Notes under the pieces: model-generated
The model's database searches: none
What the model was told of the DNA's origin: nothing
What the model saw: only the letters and a program-made list of their open reading frames with translations
Position numbers and translations under genes: made by a program
Origin: Pseudopedobacter sp965218985
GTDB lineage: Bacteria > Bacteroidota > Bacteroidia > Sphingobacteriales > Sphingobacteriaceae
Direction of reading: 5' to 3'
Assembly: GCA_965218985.1 (NCBI GenBank)
Contig: CBDCMP010000007.1
Span: 2,046,001 to 2,110,000, forward strand
DNA: 64,000 nucleotides
Part shown: piece after piece, positions 45,453-52,588 of the stretch
Layout: each line of letters starts with the position of its first letter
Numbering within the stretch: the first letter of the stretch is position 1

Positions 45453-47225
45453 CTATACAGTCGTTTCAATAAACAATTCTTTCTTCTGTTTCTCATCAAT
45501 GGTGGATGGCGAATCAATCATCACATCCCGTCCAGAGTTGTTCTTAGGGAAAGCAATCACATCTCTGATGGTGTCTAGCCCAGCGAAGATGGAGACCAAA
45601 CGGTCAAAACCGAAGGCGATACCGCCATGTGGAGGCGCACCGTACTCAAAAGCCTCCAATAAGAAACCAAATTGCTTTTGCGCTTCTTCTGGGGTGAAAC
45701 CTAAATGCCTGAACATGATAGACTGTAATTTCCTGTCGTGGATACGGATGGAACCCCCGCCAATCTCCGTTCCGTTGATCACCAAGTCATAAGCGTTTGC
45801 CCTCACATTTCCCGGATCTGTGTCCAACAACGCGATATCCTCTGGTTTTGGAGAAGTGAACGGGTGATGCATGGCGTGGTAACGTGCTGTTTCCTCATCC
45901 CATTCCAACAAAGGAAAATCAATTACCCAAAGCGGTGCGAATTGAGTTTTATCACGCAAACCTAAACGGTCACCCATCAATAAACGAAGTTCGTTCAATT
46001 GCTTGCGCACTTTATCTGTAGCACCGGCCATCACTAACACCAAGTCGCCCGGCCCTGTTTCAAACGCTGCCGACCATTTTTTCAGTTGCGCTTCATCATA
46101 GAATTTATCAACTGATGATTTTAAAGTTCCATCCTCATTATGGCGCATGTAGATTAAACCCGTGGCGCCAATCTGCGGACGTTTCACAAACTCCGTCAGC
46201 TCATCTAGCTGCTTGCGGGTGTAAGCAGCAGCACCTTTGGCATTTATTCCGATCACTAATTCGGCATTGTCAAAAACCGGAAAGCCAAAACCTTTCACCA
46301 AGTCTTCTCCCTCTCCTTTGGAGAGGGCTGGGGTGAGGCTTACAAACTCCATCCCGAAACGGATATCTGGTTTATCAGAACCGTACAGGCGCATGGCATC
46401 CGCATAATGCATTCTCGGAAAGTCTTCAAACTCCAAACCTTTCACATTTTTGAACATGTGGCGGGTCAATCCTTCAAACACATTTAGAATATCTTCCTGC
46501 TCAATAAAAGCCATCTCACAATCAATCTGGGTGAACTCAGGCTGACGGTCGGCTCTTAAATCTTCGTCTCTAAAGCATTTCACAATCTGGAAATAACGGT
46601 CGAAACCGCTCACCATGAGCAATTGCTTAAAGGTTTGCGGCGACTGTGGCAAAGCATAAAACTCACCTGGATTCATACGGCTTGGCACCACAAAATCCCT
46701 TGCACCTTCCGGAGTGGATTTAATTAAAACCGGAGTTTCCACTTCTAAAAATCCCTGAGCATCTAAATATTTACGAATCTCCTGCGCCATTTTATGACGT
46801 AAAATCAGGTTGTTACGCACCGGATTACGGCGTAAATCCAGGTAACGGTATTTCATACGCAGCTCATCGCCACCATCAGTTTCATCTTCAATCATGAACG
46901 GCGGTAGTTTTGCCACGTTCAAAATCTCCAACGCAGAAACTTTGATTTCTATCTCCCCGGTAGGTATTTTTAGGTTCTTGTTGGAGCGCTCCACTACCGT
47001 TCCGGTCACTTTAATCACGAACTCACGACCTAAATCCTTCACCTTTGTACGTAAATCATCAGCGTCATCTGTATTTACCACCAATTGTGTCAAACCATAG
47101 CGGTCTCTTACATCAATAAAAGTAGTTCCGCCTAAATCACGCGATTTTTGTACCCAACCGCTTAAAATCACTTCCTTACCTAAGTCAGAAAGGTTTAATT
47201 CCCCACAAGTGTGCGTTCTGTGCAT
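45453..47225 (-). CDS. aspS: aspartyl-tRNA synthetase with a repeat-derived insertion
   Basis: Charges tRNA-Asp, class II. The N-terminal OB domain starts MHRTHTCGELNLSDLGKEV. Class II motifs are FLEVETPVLI, RCFRDEDLRADRQPEF (motif 2) and GIAFGFDRL near the end (motif 3). The bacterial insertion domain lies between. At about residues 295-306 the protein carries SLTPALSKGEGE, absent from normal AspS, where MEFVDIT-like sequence joins DLVKG directly. It is encoded by a palindromic repeat at 46302-46340. The enzyme is essential, so the insert must be tolerated. Length 590 is normal plus the insert. Confidence 0.93.
   Translation of the reverse strand: MHRTHTCGELNLSDLGKEVILSGWVQKSRDLGGTTFIDVRDRYGLTQLVVNTDDADDLRTKVKDLGREFVIKVTGTVVERSNKNLKIPTGEIEIKVSALEILNVAKLPPFMIEDETDGGDELRMKYRYLDLRRNPVRNNLILRHKMAQEIRKYLDAQGFLEVETPVLIKSTPEGARDFVVPSRMNPGEFYALPQSPQTFKQLLMVSGFDRYFQIVKCFRDEDLRADRQPEFTQIDCEMAFIEQEDILNVFEGLTRHMFKNVKGLEFEDFPRMHYADAMRLYGSDKPDIRFGMEFVSLTPALSKGEGEDLVKGFGFPVFDNAELVIGINAKGAAAYTRKQLDELTEFVKRPQIGATGLIYMRHNEDGTLKSSVDKFYDEAQLKKWSAAFETGPGDLVLVMAGATDKVRKQLNELRLLMGDRLGLRDKTQFAPLWVIDFPLLEWDEETARYHAMHHPFTSPKPEDIALLDTDPGNVRANAYDLVINGTEIGGGSIRIHDRKLQSIMFRHLGFTPEEAQKQFGFLLEAFEYGAPPHGGIAFGFDRLVSIFAGLDTIRDVIAFPKNNSGRDVMIDSPSTIDEKQKKELFIETTV
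46302..46340 (-). repeat. palindromic repeat inserted in frame in aspS
   Basis: The core is CCCTCTCC (46309-46316), a 3-nt loop and GGAGAGGG (46320-46327), a perfect 8-bp inverted repeat, flanked by GGCTGGGGTGAGG. This CTC-rich sequence belongs to a class of short repeats found between genes in many bacteria. Here it lies within a reading frame and is translated. Confidence 0.75.
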
Positions 47226-47265
47226 TATTTTAAATGTTTCTTTGTATTACCTATTTGTAATGCGC

Positions 47266-47273
47266 CAAATATA
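47266..47273 (-). promoter_or_regulatory. -7 promoter element of aspS
   Basis: TATATTTG on the minus strand matches TAnnTTTG and lies 41 bp before the aspS start. The -33 box is not clear. Confidence 0.45.
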
Positions 47274-47619
47274 AGTTTAAATATATTTTTAGGGAAGTTT
47301 TATGTTTTTTAGGTTTTGGCAAAGCGGGGTTTGGCAATGCTTAGGTTCCGATAGCCCCGTGTTTCGCTCATACGCCACGAGGCCTTAGGTACTGAGGCCG
47401 GTATCCGCTTCACCCGGGTTTGGGAATTACTTACTTATGTGAAATGGAACTAGTGTTAAGTTAAAAGTAGAAAGTCAAAAGTAAAAAGACTTATATCATT
47501 GATAATAAGTAATTTAAAAAGATAATTTTTCGTCGTTTTATGATTAACATTACACTAGGTAGTAAGATTTATCTTTGATGAACTAGGTTTTACCTCTGTC
47601 GGCAGGACGTGATATGGGT

Positions 47620-47646
47620 GTTACCCCGAGGTACGGGAGGCCTCAC
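47620..47646 (-). repeat. hairpin repeat, copy 1
   Basis: Read on the minus strand this 27-bp unit has GTGAG, arm GCCTC, a 9-nt loop, arm GGGGT and AAC. The arms pair with two G-U wobbles. It is related to the copies at 49703-49845, so it belongs to the same repeat family, here inverted relative to copy 2. Confidence 0.65.
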
Positions 47647-47696
47647 AAGCAGGCAACCACAAAGCAAATCAACCTTTTCGCATGGAGAATTTGCAG

Positions 47697-47725
47697 GCAA
47701 GGCGTCTCCTACCGCCGACAGGTAC
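47697..47725 (+). repeat. hairpin repeat, copy 2 (diverged)
   Basis: A unit of GCAAG, GCGTC, TCCTACCGCC, GACAG and GTAC. It lines up with the other copies over the arms and loop and over about 20 bp further upstream. Only three base pairs of the arm remain, so it looks decayed. Confidence 0.55.
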
Positions 47726-47887
47726 CGTAATCAATCATCTTAGGAAGCAGTGTTTGAAAAGATTGCAAGAATTCTTATTTTCAATGTGTCCTTAGCATGG
47801 GAAGGATGAGCTTACCAGAGGAATGCGCAGCGAAAGTGAAATCAGCACCATTCCGGTATTCCATATATTAACTTAAATGATATCATT

Positions 47888-48274
47888 ATGGCCATTAAAT
47901 TTAAAGCAGTTGAAAGAGGAGAGCCGGGTGTGCTGGGTGGAGGCGACAAGAAGTATTTTGCTTCAGCCATTAGCAGCGGCGCAATTGACCTGCCAGAACT
48001 CACTAAAATCATAGAGCGCATCAGCACTGTGAGCGGCACGGACGTGAGGGCGGTGTTATATGCTATCGTAGATGTTATCCCTGGCCTGCTGGCTGATGGT
48101 AAAATAGTGAGGCTTGGTGAGCTGGGCAGCTTGCAGGTGAGTGTGGAAAGCCAGGCCAGCGAGAAGAAAGAGGAGGTAAACGCATCCAATATCCGGAAAG
48201 CGCACATCAACTTCCGTCCGGGCAGCCAGTTGCAGGAGATGCTGAAAACACTTTCCTATCAAAAGGAGCGATGA
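47888..48274 (+). CDS. HU-HIG type DNA-binding protein
   Basis: A 128-residue HU-family protein of the Bacteroidota long form. It starts MAIKFKAVERGEPGVLGGGDKKYF and has the HU core with ELTKIIERISTVSGTDVRAVLYAIVDVIP, LADGKIVRLGELGSLQVSV (the G-x-F/L-x arm region) and NIRKAHINFRPGSQL. The extra N-terminal part distinguishes it from classic HU. Such proteins bind DNA broadly and can shape nearby promoters. TGCGCAG-type sites lie both upstream (47824) and downstream (48325-48377), which raises a self-binding idea. Confidence 0.85.
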   Translation: MAIKFKAVERGEPGVLGGGDKKYFASAISSGAIDLPELTKIIERISTVSGTDVRAVLYAIVDVIPGLLADGKIVRLGELGSLQVSVESQASEKKEEVNASNIRKAHINFRPGSQLQEMLKTLSYQKER

Positions 48275-48324
48275 AAATGAAGTGCGCAAAACCTATCAAA
48301 AACGTAAGCATAACTTTATAATTT

Positions 48325-48377
48325 GCTGCGCAGGAACCATTAAATTGCTGCGCAGCAAATGGACATCCGCTGCGCAG
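48325..48377. promoter_or_regulatory. three GCTGCGCAG sites at 22-bp intervals
   Basis: GCTGCGCAG occurs at 48325, 48347 and 48369, each start exactly 22 bp after the last, about two helical turns. The middle copy is a perfect 14-bp palindrome, TTGCTGCGCAGCAA. The flanking copies match it over 9-11 bp. They follow the HU-like gene by 51 bp and look like an operator array. Confidence 0.6.
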
Positions 48378-48480
48378 TGATACATTAATGGATGCTTATG
48401 GATGGAAAGCAGCATGCGGGGTTTTGGTTTTGGCTTGCTTTATAAATCTATAAAAGCCACTTCTGATTTGATAGGTGCAA

Positions 48481-48530
48481 TCATTTCACTTTCTCAACTC
48501 CTAATTATCATGTTCCACAAAATCACTAAC
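48481..48530 (-). pseudogene. relic of a serine hydrolase 3' end
   Basis: This 50-bp stretch resembles 50565-50613, the last codons of the intact serine hydrolase gene (same strand sense), at about 85 percent by eye. In the relic frame, DFVEHDN is followed by a stop where the intact gene reads DFVEYDNYEFEKVK, and one base is missing. It is the remnant of a paralogous gene or of a partial duplication. Confidence 0.65.
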
Positions 48531-48756
48531 TCTCCTTAGTTTCTAAAAAGTTGCGTTTTATTATTTATGAGCAGTTAAGCAAATTTATCCAAACAGTACC
48601 TTTAGCTATCGGCAGCTAAAAAGTCTTTGTTTCAGTTGAGGGTAACTTAACAAGATCAGAGATTTTTCCGAGAAAGCTAGACATTAAAATTAATTTTTAA
48701 TCATGTAGATTTGTTGTACTTACTGATGTGATTACCCAAAAATATTACCAAAGTCT

Positions 48757-49621
48757 ATGATAAATAGCGATAATTATAAATCTGAAATAAATGAATGCCC
48801 TCTTTGCAGCCACCCTGGTGTCACAGCAATAGGGGCTCTTAAGTATGCAACGCCACTAAAATTTTCTACTCTTGAAATTAAGTTGGAAAGACCCCCCTGT
48901 CTTAAATCGTTGTCTTAATTGTAAATCCTGGTTTACCAATTATCCCGTACCTGAGCGTAGCGCTATGGAATTATATACCCGCGGTGATGGAAACAAAAGA
49001 TGGAGTCATGAAGATTTTGAGCGTGATAAGGCTTCAAAGGTTGTTGATTTCTTTAGGCAAGTGCTAAAACCATCAATGAGCATTCTGGATGTTGGATGCA
49101 ATACCGGTGAATTCCTGGATTACGCCAAACAAAAAGGATGTGACACTTTTGGCTTGGAACTAAGTAAAACCAGTTCAATGACAGTAAATAAAAAAGGGCA
49201 TAGATGTGAAAATAGCATAGAAAAGTTAAGTCAGTACAAATTTGACCTAATTACAGCATTTGATCTAGTTGAACATCTTTACCATCCTAAAAAATTCATT
49301 GCCGATCTGGTAGGTTATCTGAAACCTCAAGGTAGGTTGGTTATTTTAACAGGAAATAAGAATTCTGTTTCTGCTAAGGTTTTAAAAAATAATTGGTGGT
49401 ACTGCAATTATCCTGAACATGTTGTTTTTCCAGACGCATACTTTTTCAGGAAAGAACTCAATGTGGAAATTATCGACCAAATTCCCTGTTTTGCTTCAAA
49501 GATAAGATCTGAGCGTTGGGGAAGAAGATTAATAGATGCTTTGCTTAATAGAAATGATTTGGGCCTTGTACATGATCATTCACTTTTTGTATTGAGTATT
49601 CCCTCCCAAGCAACTAAATAA
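48757..49621 (+). pseudogene. zinc-ribbon SAM methyltransferase, frameshifted in a C tract
   Basis: A class I methyltransferase of the type with an N-terminal zinc ribbon. The first frame (48757-48918) gives MINSDNYKSEINECPLCSHPG with CPLC, then hits a stop. The second, from about 48890, gives NRCLNCKSWFTNYPVPERSA and the SAM domain with ILDVGCNTGEFLDYA, FDLITAFDLVEHLYHP and a C-terminal domain. Removing one C from the run of six at 48892-48897 joins both into one protein with both zinc Cys pairs. It is therefore one gene with a single-base insertion in a homopolymer, or a phase-variable gene in the off state. Substrate unknown. Confidence 0.85.
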
Positions 49622-49702
49622 TGGTTTTAGAACGAGAGCCAACACAAGTTAGATGGCCCAGCCCCACAATACACATCCATCTTTTTGCATGAGGCTTGGC
49701 AT

Positions 49703-49730
49703 GTGAGATGTCTCCTATCGTCGACATGAC
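49703..49730 (+). repeat. hairpin repeat, copy 3
   Basis: GTGAG, then arm ATGTC, a 10-nt loop TCCTATCGTC, arm GACAT and GAC. The 28-bp unit is identical to copy 5 and about 70 percent like the reverse complement of copy 4. Confidence 0.8.
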
Positions 49731-49742
49731 TTTAATATGTGC

Positions 49743-49770
49743 GTCACCTCGAGGAAACGAGAGGTCTCAC
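49743..49770 (-). repeat. hairpin repeat, copy 4 (inverted)
   Basis: On the minus strand: GTGAG, arm ACCTC, loop TCGTTTCCTC, arm GAGGT, GAC. Both arms differ from copies 3 and 5 at the same two base pairs (TG/CA to CC/GG), keeping the stem intact. It lies 12 bp from copy 3 in the opposite orientation. Confidence 0.8.
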
Positions 49771-49817
49771 TTGCAAGATAAAACGCAACGCAAAATAAAG
49801 AATGTAAAAGTTTGCTA

Positions 49818-49845
49818 GTGAGATGTCTCCTATCGTCGACATGAC
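49818..49845 (+). repeat. hairpin repeat, copy 5
   Basis: Identical to copy 3 over all 28 bp. It ends 33 bp before the start codon of the GIY-YIG gene and may lie in its leader or promoter. Confidence 0.8.
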
Positions 49846-49878
49846 AAAATGAGCATAGAAAAATTATACTTTTAAATT

Positions 49879-50178
49879 ATGGAAAGAGGGGGTTGCGTTT
49901 ACATCATGACCAATGAATATAGAACTACGCTTTACATAGGTGTGAGTTCCAATTTACAAGGTAGAATTTGGGAACACAAGAATAAAGTATATCCTAAAAG
50001 TTTCACTGCTAAATATGATTTAAATATTTGTGTTTATTATGAATCTTTCTTTAGCATTCAGGAAGCTATTTTAAGAGAAAAGGAGTTGAAAGCATGGAGA
50101 CGGTCTAAGAAAAACCAGTTAATCAGTTTAGTAAATCCCGAATGGAGAGATTTATGTGAAGAGATTGAAAAGTGGTAA
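49879..50178 (+). CDS. GIY-YIG nuclease-family protein
   Basis: A 99-residue single-domain GIY-YIG protein like YhbQ/UPF0213. The signature is CVYIM at 6-10 and LYIGVSS at 18-24, with R29 (GRIWEH) and H33. A conserved Glu lies in AILREKELKAWRRSKKNQLI, and the end is NPEWRDL. The active residues expected for nuclease activity are present. It is bracketed by hairpin repeats (copies 3-5 upstream, a decayed copy downstream), so the gene and repeats may form one mobile or homing-like unit. Cellular substrate unknown. Confidence 0.9.
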   Translation: MERGGCVYIMTNEYRTTLYIGVSSNLQGRIWEHKNKVYPKSFTAKYDLNICVYYESFFSIQEAILREKELKAWRRSKKNQLISLVNPEWRDLCEEIEKW

Positions 50179-50180
50179 AG

Positions 50181-50217
50181 CTTGCAGATAAAGTGTCTCT
50201 TACCATTTCCATGATGT
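50181..50217 (+). repeat. decayed hairpin repeat after the GIY-YIG gene, copy 6
   Basis: The sequence from CTTGCAGATA through GTGTCTCTTACC to CATGATGTGA resembles copies 3 and 5 with gaps. The stem is not preserved. It starts 2 bp after the GIY-YIG stop. Confidence 0.4.
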
Positions 50218-50326
50218 GAAGTTAATGGGATCGTACTTTTAGCAAGAAAATTTCTTCTTCTTCTTAAACTCATTTAAATATTCACGTCCCAATTTAGTAT
50301 CTAAAAAATAATCAGTAAATTTGATA

Positions 50327-50554
50327 ATGGACTTGCAAACTAAAAAAATAGAATTGGCTAAAATGCTTTTAGAGACGGAAGACACTGCTCTATTAGAGGA
50401 AATAAAAGAACTATTTGAAAAGCAGGAAAAGGATTTTTGGGAAGAATTGCCTGAGACTGCAAAAGAAGGAATCAAAAGAAGCCAACAACAAGCCAAAGAT
50501 GGGCTTTTAACGCCACATGAAGAAGTAATGAAAAAATACGATAAGTATTTCTAA
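50327..50554 (+). CDS. orphan antitoxin-like protein
   Basis: A 75-residue acidic, helical protein starting MDLQTKKIELAKMLLETED. It continues with LLEEIKELFEKQEKDFW and the end GIKRSQQQAKDGLLTPHEEVMKKYDKYF, the pattern of Bacteroidota antitoxins that precede RelE/ParE toxins. No toxin frame follows on the same strand; the next gene, a serine hydrolase, ends 11 bp later on the other strand. It is either a leftover of a module or a stand-alone regulator. ATG 50327 is preferred to TTG 50321. Confidence 0.7.
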   Translation: MDLQTKKIELAKMLLETEDTALLEEIKELFEKQEKDFWEELPETAKEGIKRSQQQAKDGLLTPHEEVMKKYDKYF

Positions 50555-50564
50555 TCAGTGAAAA

Positions 50565-52076
50565 TCATTTCACTTTCTCAAACTCATAATTATCATACTC
50601 TACAAAATCGTTGGTTGGAACGGTTAAACCAGTCACTTTTCCATTGCTGATTTTAAAGGTGGTAGGGAATATTCCGTAGGCGATGTTGCTATAAGTCATC
50701 AGCCATTCGCCTTTGTCCATGTATTGCATTTTTGCGGTAAGGTTTTGAGTTCCTTTTAAATTTACCATTAAATCCTTCCCTTGAGACTGAATTTCAATAT
50801 CGCCATAAAGTTCGTTATGATAAACTCCGGTATAATCAGCGATTGTTAAAGCAGCTTTTTCCTTTCCAATCCTAGTTTGAAAAGCTTTTAACCTTTCTAT
50901 ATCATCAGCTTTAGCTTTTTTGTATCTGCTGAGTGCAACTTCACTTAAATTTTTATAAGGTTTGTTTAAATAGGCATTCAACACCTGATGTCTTAAAATT
51001 TCGAAGAAATTCTGGTTATCCATATTGGTTAAAACCGCAATGCCAAGGTTCAACTCAGGCACAAAACATACGTTGCTCACGAAACCAAAAGCTCCACCAG
51101 TATGCCAGAAGACTTGTTTTCCAGCGTCATCCGCTTCAAAAACCCCTAAGCCGTAATCTGTGAAATGAGTTTCCCCATTTTTTCGGCTGGAGAGCGCAGT
51201 GTTCACATCCCGGGTCAGCCGTAAAGTCTCCCAGGGTAAAATTCTCTTTCCATCTAACCGGCCGCTATCCAATTGCATCATCAGCCATCTGGAAAGATCA
51301 TTCACAGAAGAGATCATGCTGGCCGCAGGTCCCAGATTATCCACATCATCATAAGGAATCTCGGTCAACACTCCGGTGAATTGGTTAGAATAAGGTTTTG
51401 ATACGTCCTTTCTTTTCGCCATCCCTGCATGAACGGTGTAGGTGTTATTCATTCCCAACGGGGCCAAAATATGTTTCTCCACATATTCATTCCAGCTTTC
51501 ACCCGTTACCTTGGGTATCACCTGTCCGGCAGTTAAAAAACAGCTGTTGCAATAACCAAAATCCTGGCGGAAAGGATAAACAGGCTTTAACAATTTCATT
51601 TTGTTCATGATCTCCTCGCGGGACAAATTGCTATCCCAAAAAGTGAAATCACCCTGGAAGGTTTTGGTACCCAGCTTATGACCCAATAAATCTTTCACAG
51701 TTAGTAATGCCGAGGTGTGATCATCATAAACCCTGAAGTCTGGGAAGTATTTGGTGATTTTGTCATTCAAGGAGAGTTTCTTCTCTACGGCAAGGTTAGC
51801 CAAAGAAGTTCCTGTGAATAATTTACTGTTGCTGGCGATCATGAACAAGGTGTTTTCATCAACCGGAGCTCCGGTTTTCATATCTTTCACTCCGTAACCC
51901 TTAATCAGCACTGGTTTCCCATCTTTCACAATGGCAATGGCAAGGCCTGGAATATCCCAATCCTTAATTCCGGTTTTAATACAAGCATCCATACTATCTT
52001 TTATGAATGCAGGTTGCTGCGCAAAAATCGAAACAGTGAAGATGGAGCATAGGATGGTGAAAAGAATTTTCTTCAT
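50565..52076 (-). CDS. secreted serine hydrolase (class C beta-lactamase family)
   Basis: A 503-residue exported protein with signal peptide ending SIFAQ near residue 20. The class C beta-lactamase/penicillin-binding fold shows SxxK in ASNSKLF near 83, the Tyr motif in YCNSCF near 186, and HTGGAFG (replacing KTG) near 329. A C-terminal beta domain of the DUF3471 type spans about 400-503. Members include D-aminopeptidases and esterases; the substrate here is unknown. A relic of the same 3' end lies at 48481-48530. Confidence 0.88.
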   Translation of the reverse strand: MKKILFTILCSIFTVSIFAQQPAFIKDSMDACIKTGIKDWDIPGLAIAIVKDGKPVLIKGYGVKDMKTGAPVDENTLFMIASNSKLFTGTSLANLAVEKKLSLNDKITKYFPDFRVYDDHTSALLTVKDLLGHKLGTKTFQGDFTFWDSNLSREEIMNKMKLLKPVYPFRQDFGYCNSCFLTAGQVIPKVTGESWNEYVEKHILAPLGMNNTYTVHAGMAKRKDVSKPYSNQFTGVLTEIPYDDVDNLGPAASMISSVNDLSRWLMMQLDSGRLDGKRILPWETLRLTRDVNTALSSRKNGETHFTDYGLGVFEADDAGKQVFWHTGGAFGFVSNVCFVPELNLGIAVLTNMDNQNFFEILRHQVLNAYLNKPYKNLSEVALSRYKKAKADDIERLKAFQTRIGKEKAALTIADYTGVYHNELYGDIEIQSQGKDLMVNLKGTQNLTAKMQYMDKGEWLMTYSNIAYGIFPTTFKISNGKVTGLTVPTNDFVEYDNYEFEKVK

Positions 52077-52154
52077 GATGAGCGAAATGATGATGAATGG
52101 CTAAGTTAAAGACTATTGTACAAAATTAAACGAGGATTTTTTATAATTTCAACC

Positions 52155-52570
52155 ATGCCTCATATTTTAAACGGAGATTGCTTATCGGCTCAATTAAAAG
52201 AGTCCTATCGCCGACGGGCAAATCATAGGCAGGGAACGCTTGGTAGACGGGCCTTTAGCAGCAGCTGACCTGGGCCAGTTTTGGGAGATGAGATCGGTTA
52301 TATTGCAGAGGCTTATCAAGCTGATGATTATTTCAGTAAAGTGGTTCCTGAATTTAAAAGTTTGATGACTATTCCTGATGAAGAAGAAGTTTCGCTTTGG
52401 TTTGATGACGATCTGTTTTGCCATTGCTTCATGGAACAGATTTTGAAGGGAAAGTTCACAGGGTTTTTCCTCTCATCCCTGATGATGCTGACAAAACGAA
52501 GGCATTCTCACTTTCAGCGTGTTTTTCACAAATATTCTTGTCGTATCTCCTGAACAGACCCCATAAAAGT
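52155..52570 (+). pseudogene. decayed DUF1835-type protein gene
   Basis: The start MPHILNGDCLSAQLKES matches DUF1835 proteins but stops early. With one base less near 52201 the reading continues ADGQIIGRE, LVDGPLAAADLGQFW. With a second change near 52293 it goes on to IGYIAEAYQADDYFSKVVPEF and EVSLWFDDDLFCH, where DUF1835 proteins have a similar LWFE-DLFC. A deletion follows, then VHRVFPLIPDDADKTKAFSLS in a third frame. At least three lesions are visible, so the gene is dead. The ends are approximate. Confidence 0.75.
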
Positions 52571-52588
52571 TCCCGGCATGGGAATTTA

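Larger units (their letters stand above)
47226..47887 (+). other. 662-bp gene-free region with decayed repeats
   Basis: Between aspS and the HU-like gene. It holds the aspS -7 element (47273-47266, minus), a GC-rich patch at about 47310-47440 unlike the surrounding sequence, and a degenerate AAAAGT-type simple repeat near 47459-47490. Two hairpin repeats of the family found again at 49.7 kb (47620-47646 and 47697-47725) and a TGCGCAGC site at 47824-47831 follow. No gene was found. Confidence 0.7.
48275..48756 (+). other. 482-bp gene-free region with phased palindromes and a gene relic
   Basis: It starts with three GCTGCGCAG sites at an exact 22-bp period (48325-48377). A 50-bp relic of the 3' end of a serine hydrolase gene follows (48481-48530, minus sense). 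The rest, to the methyltransferase start, is AT-rich with nothing recognisable. Confidence 0.65.

Noticed and set aside
47459..47490. AAAAGT simple repeat as a CRISPR-like or iteron array
   Set aside because: The units are degenerate and abutting, with no spacers.
52197..52215. Similarity of this stretch to the hairpin repeat loop (TCCTATCG)
   Set aside because: It is explained by the decayed DUF1835 coding frame (ESIADGQ), and the repeat arms are absent.
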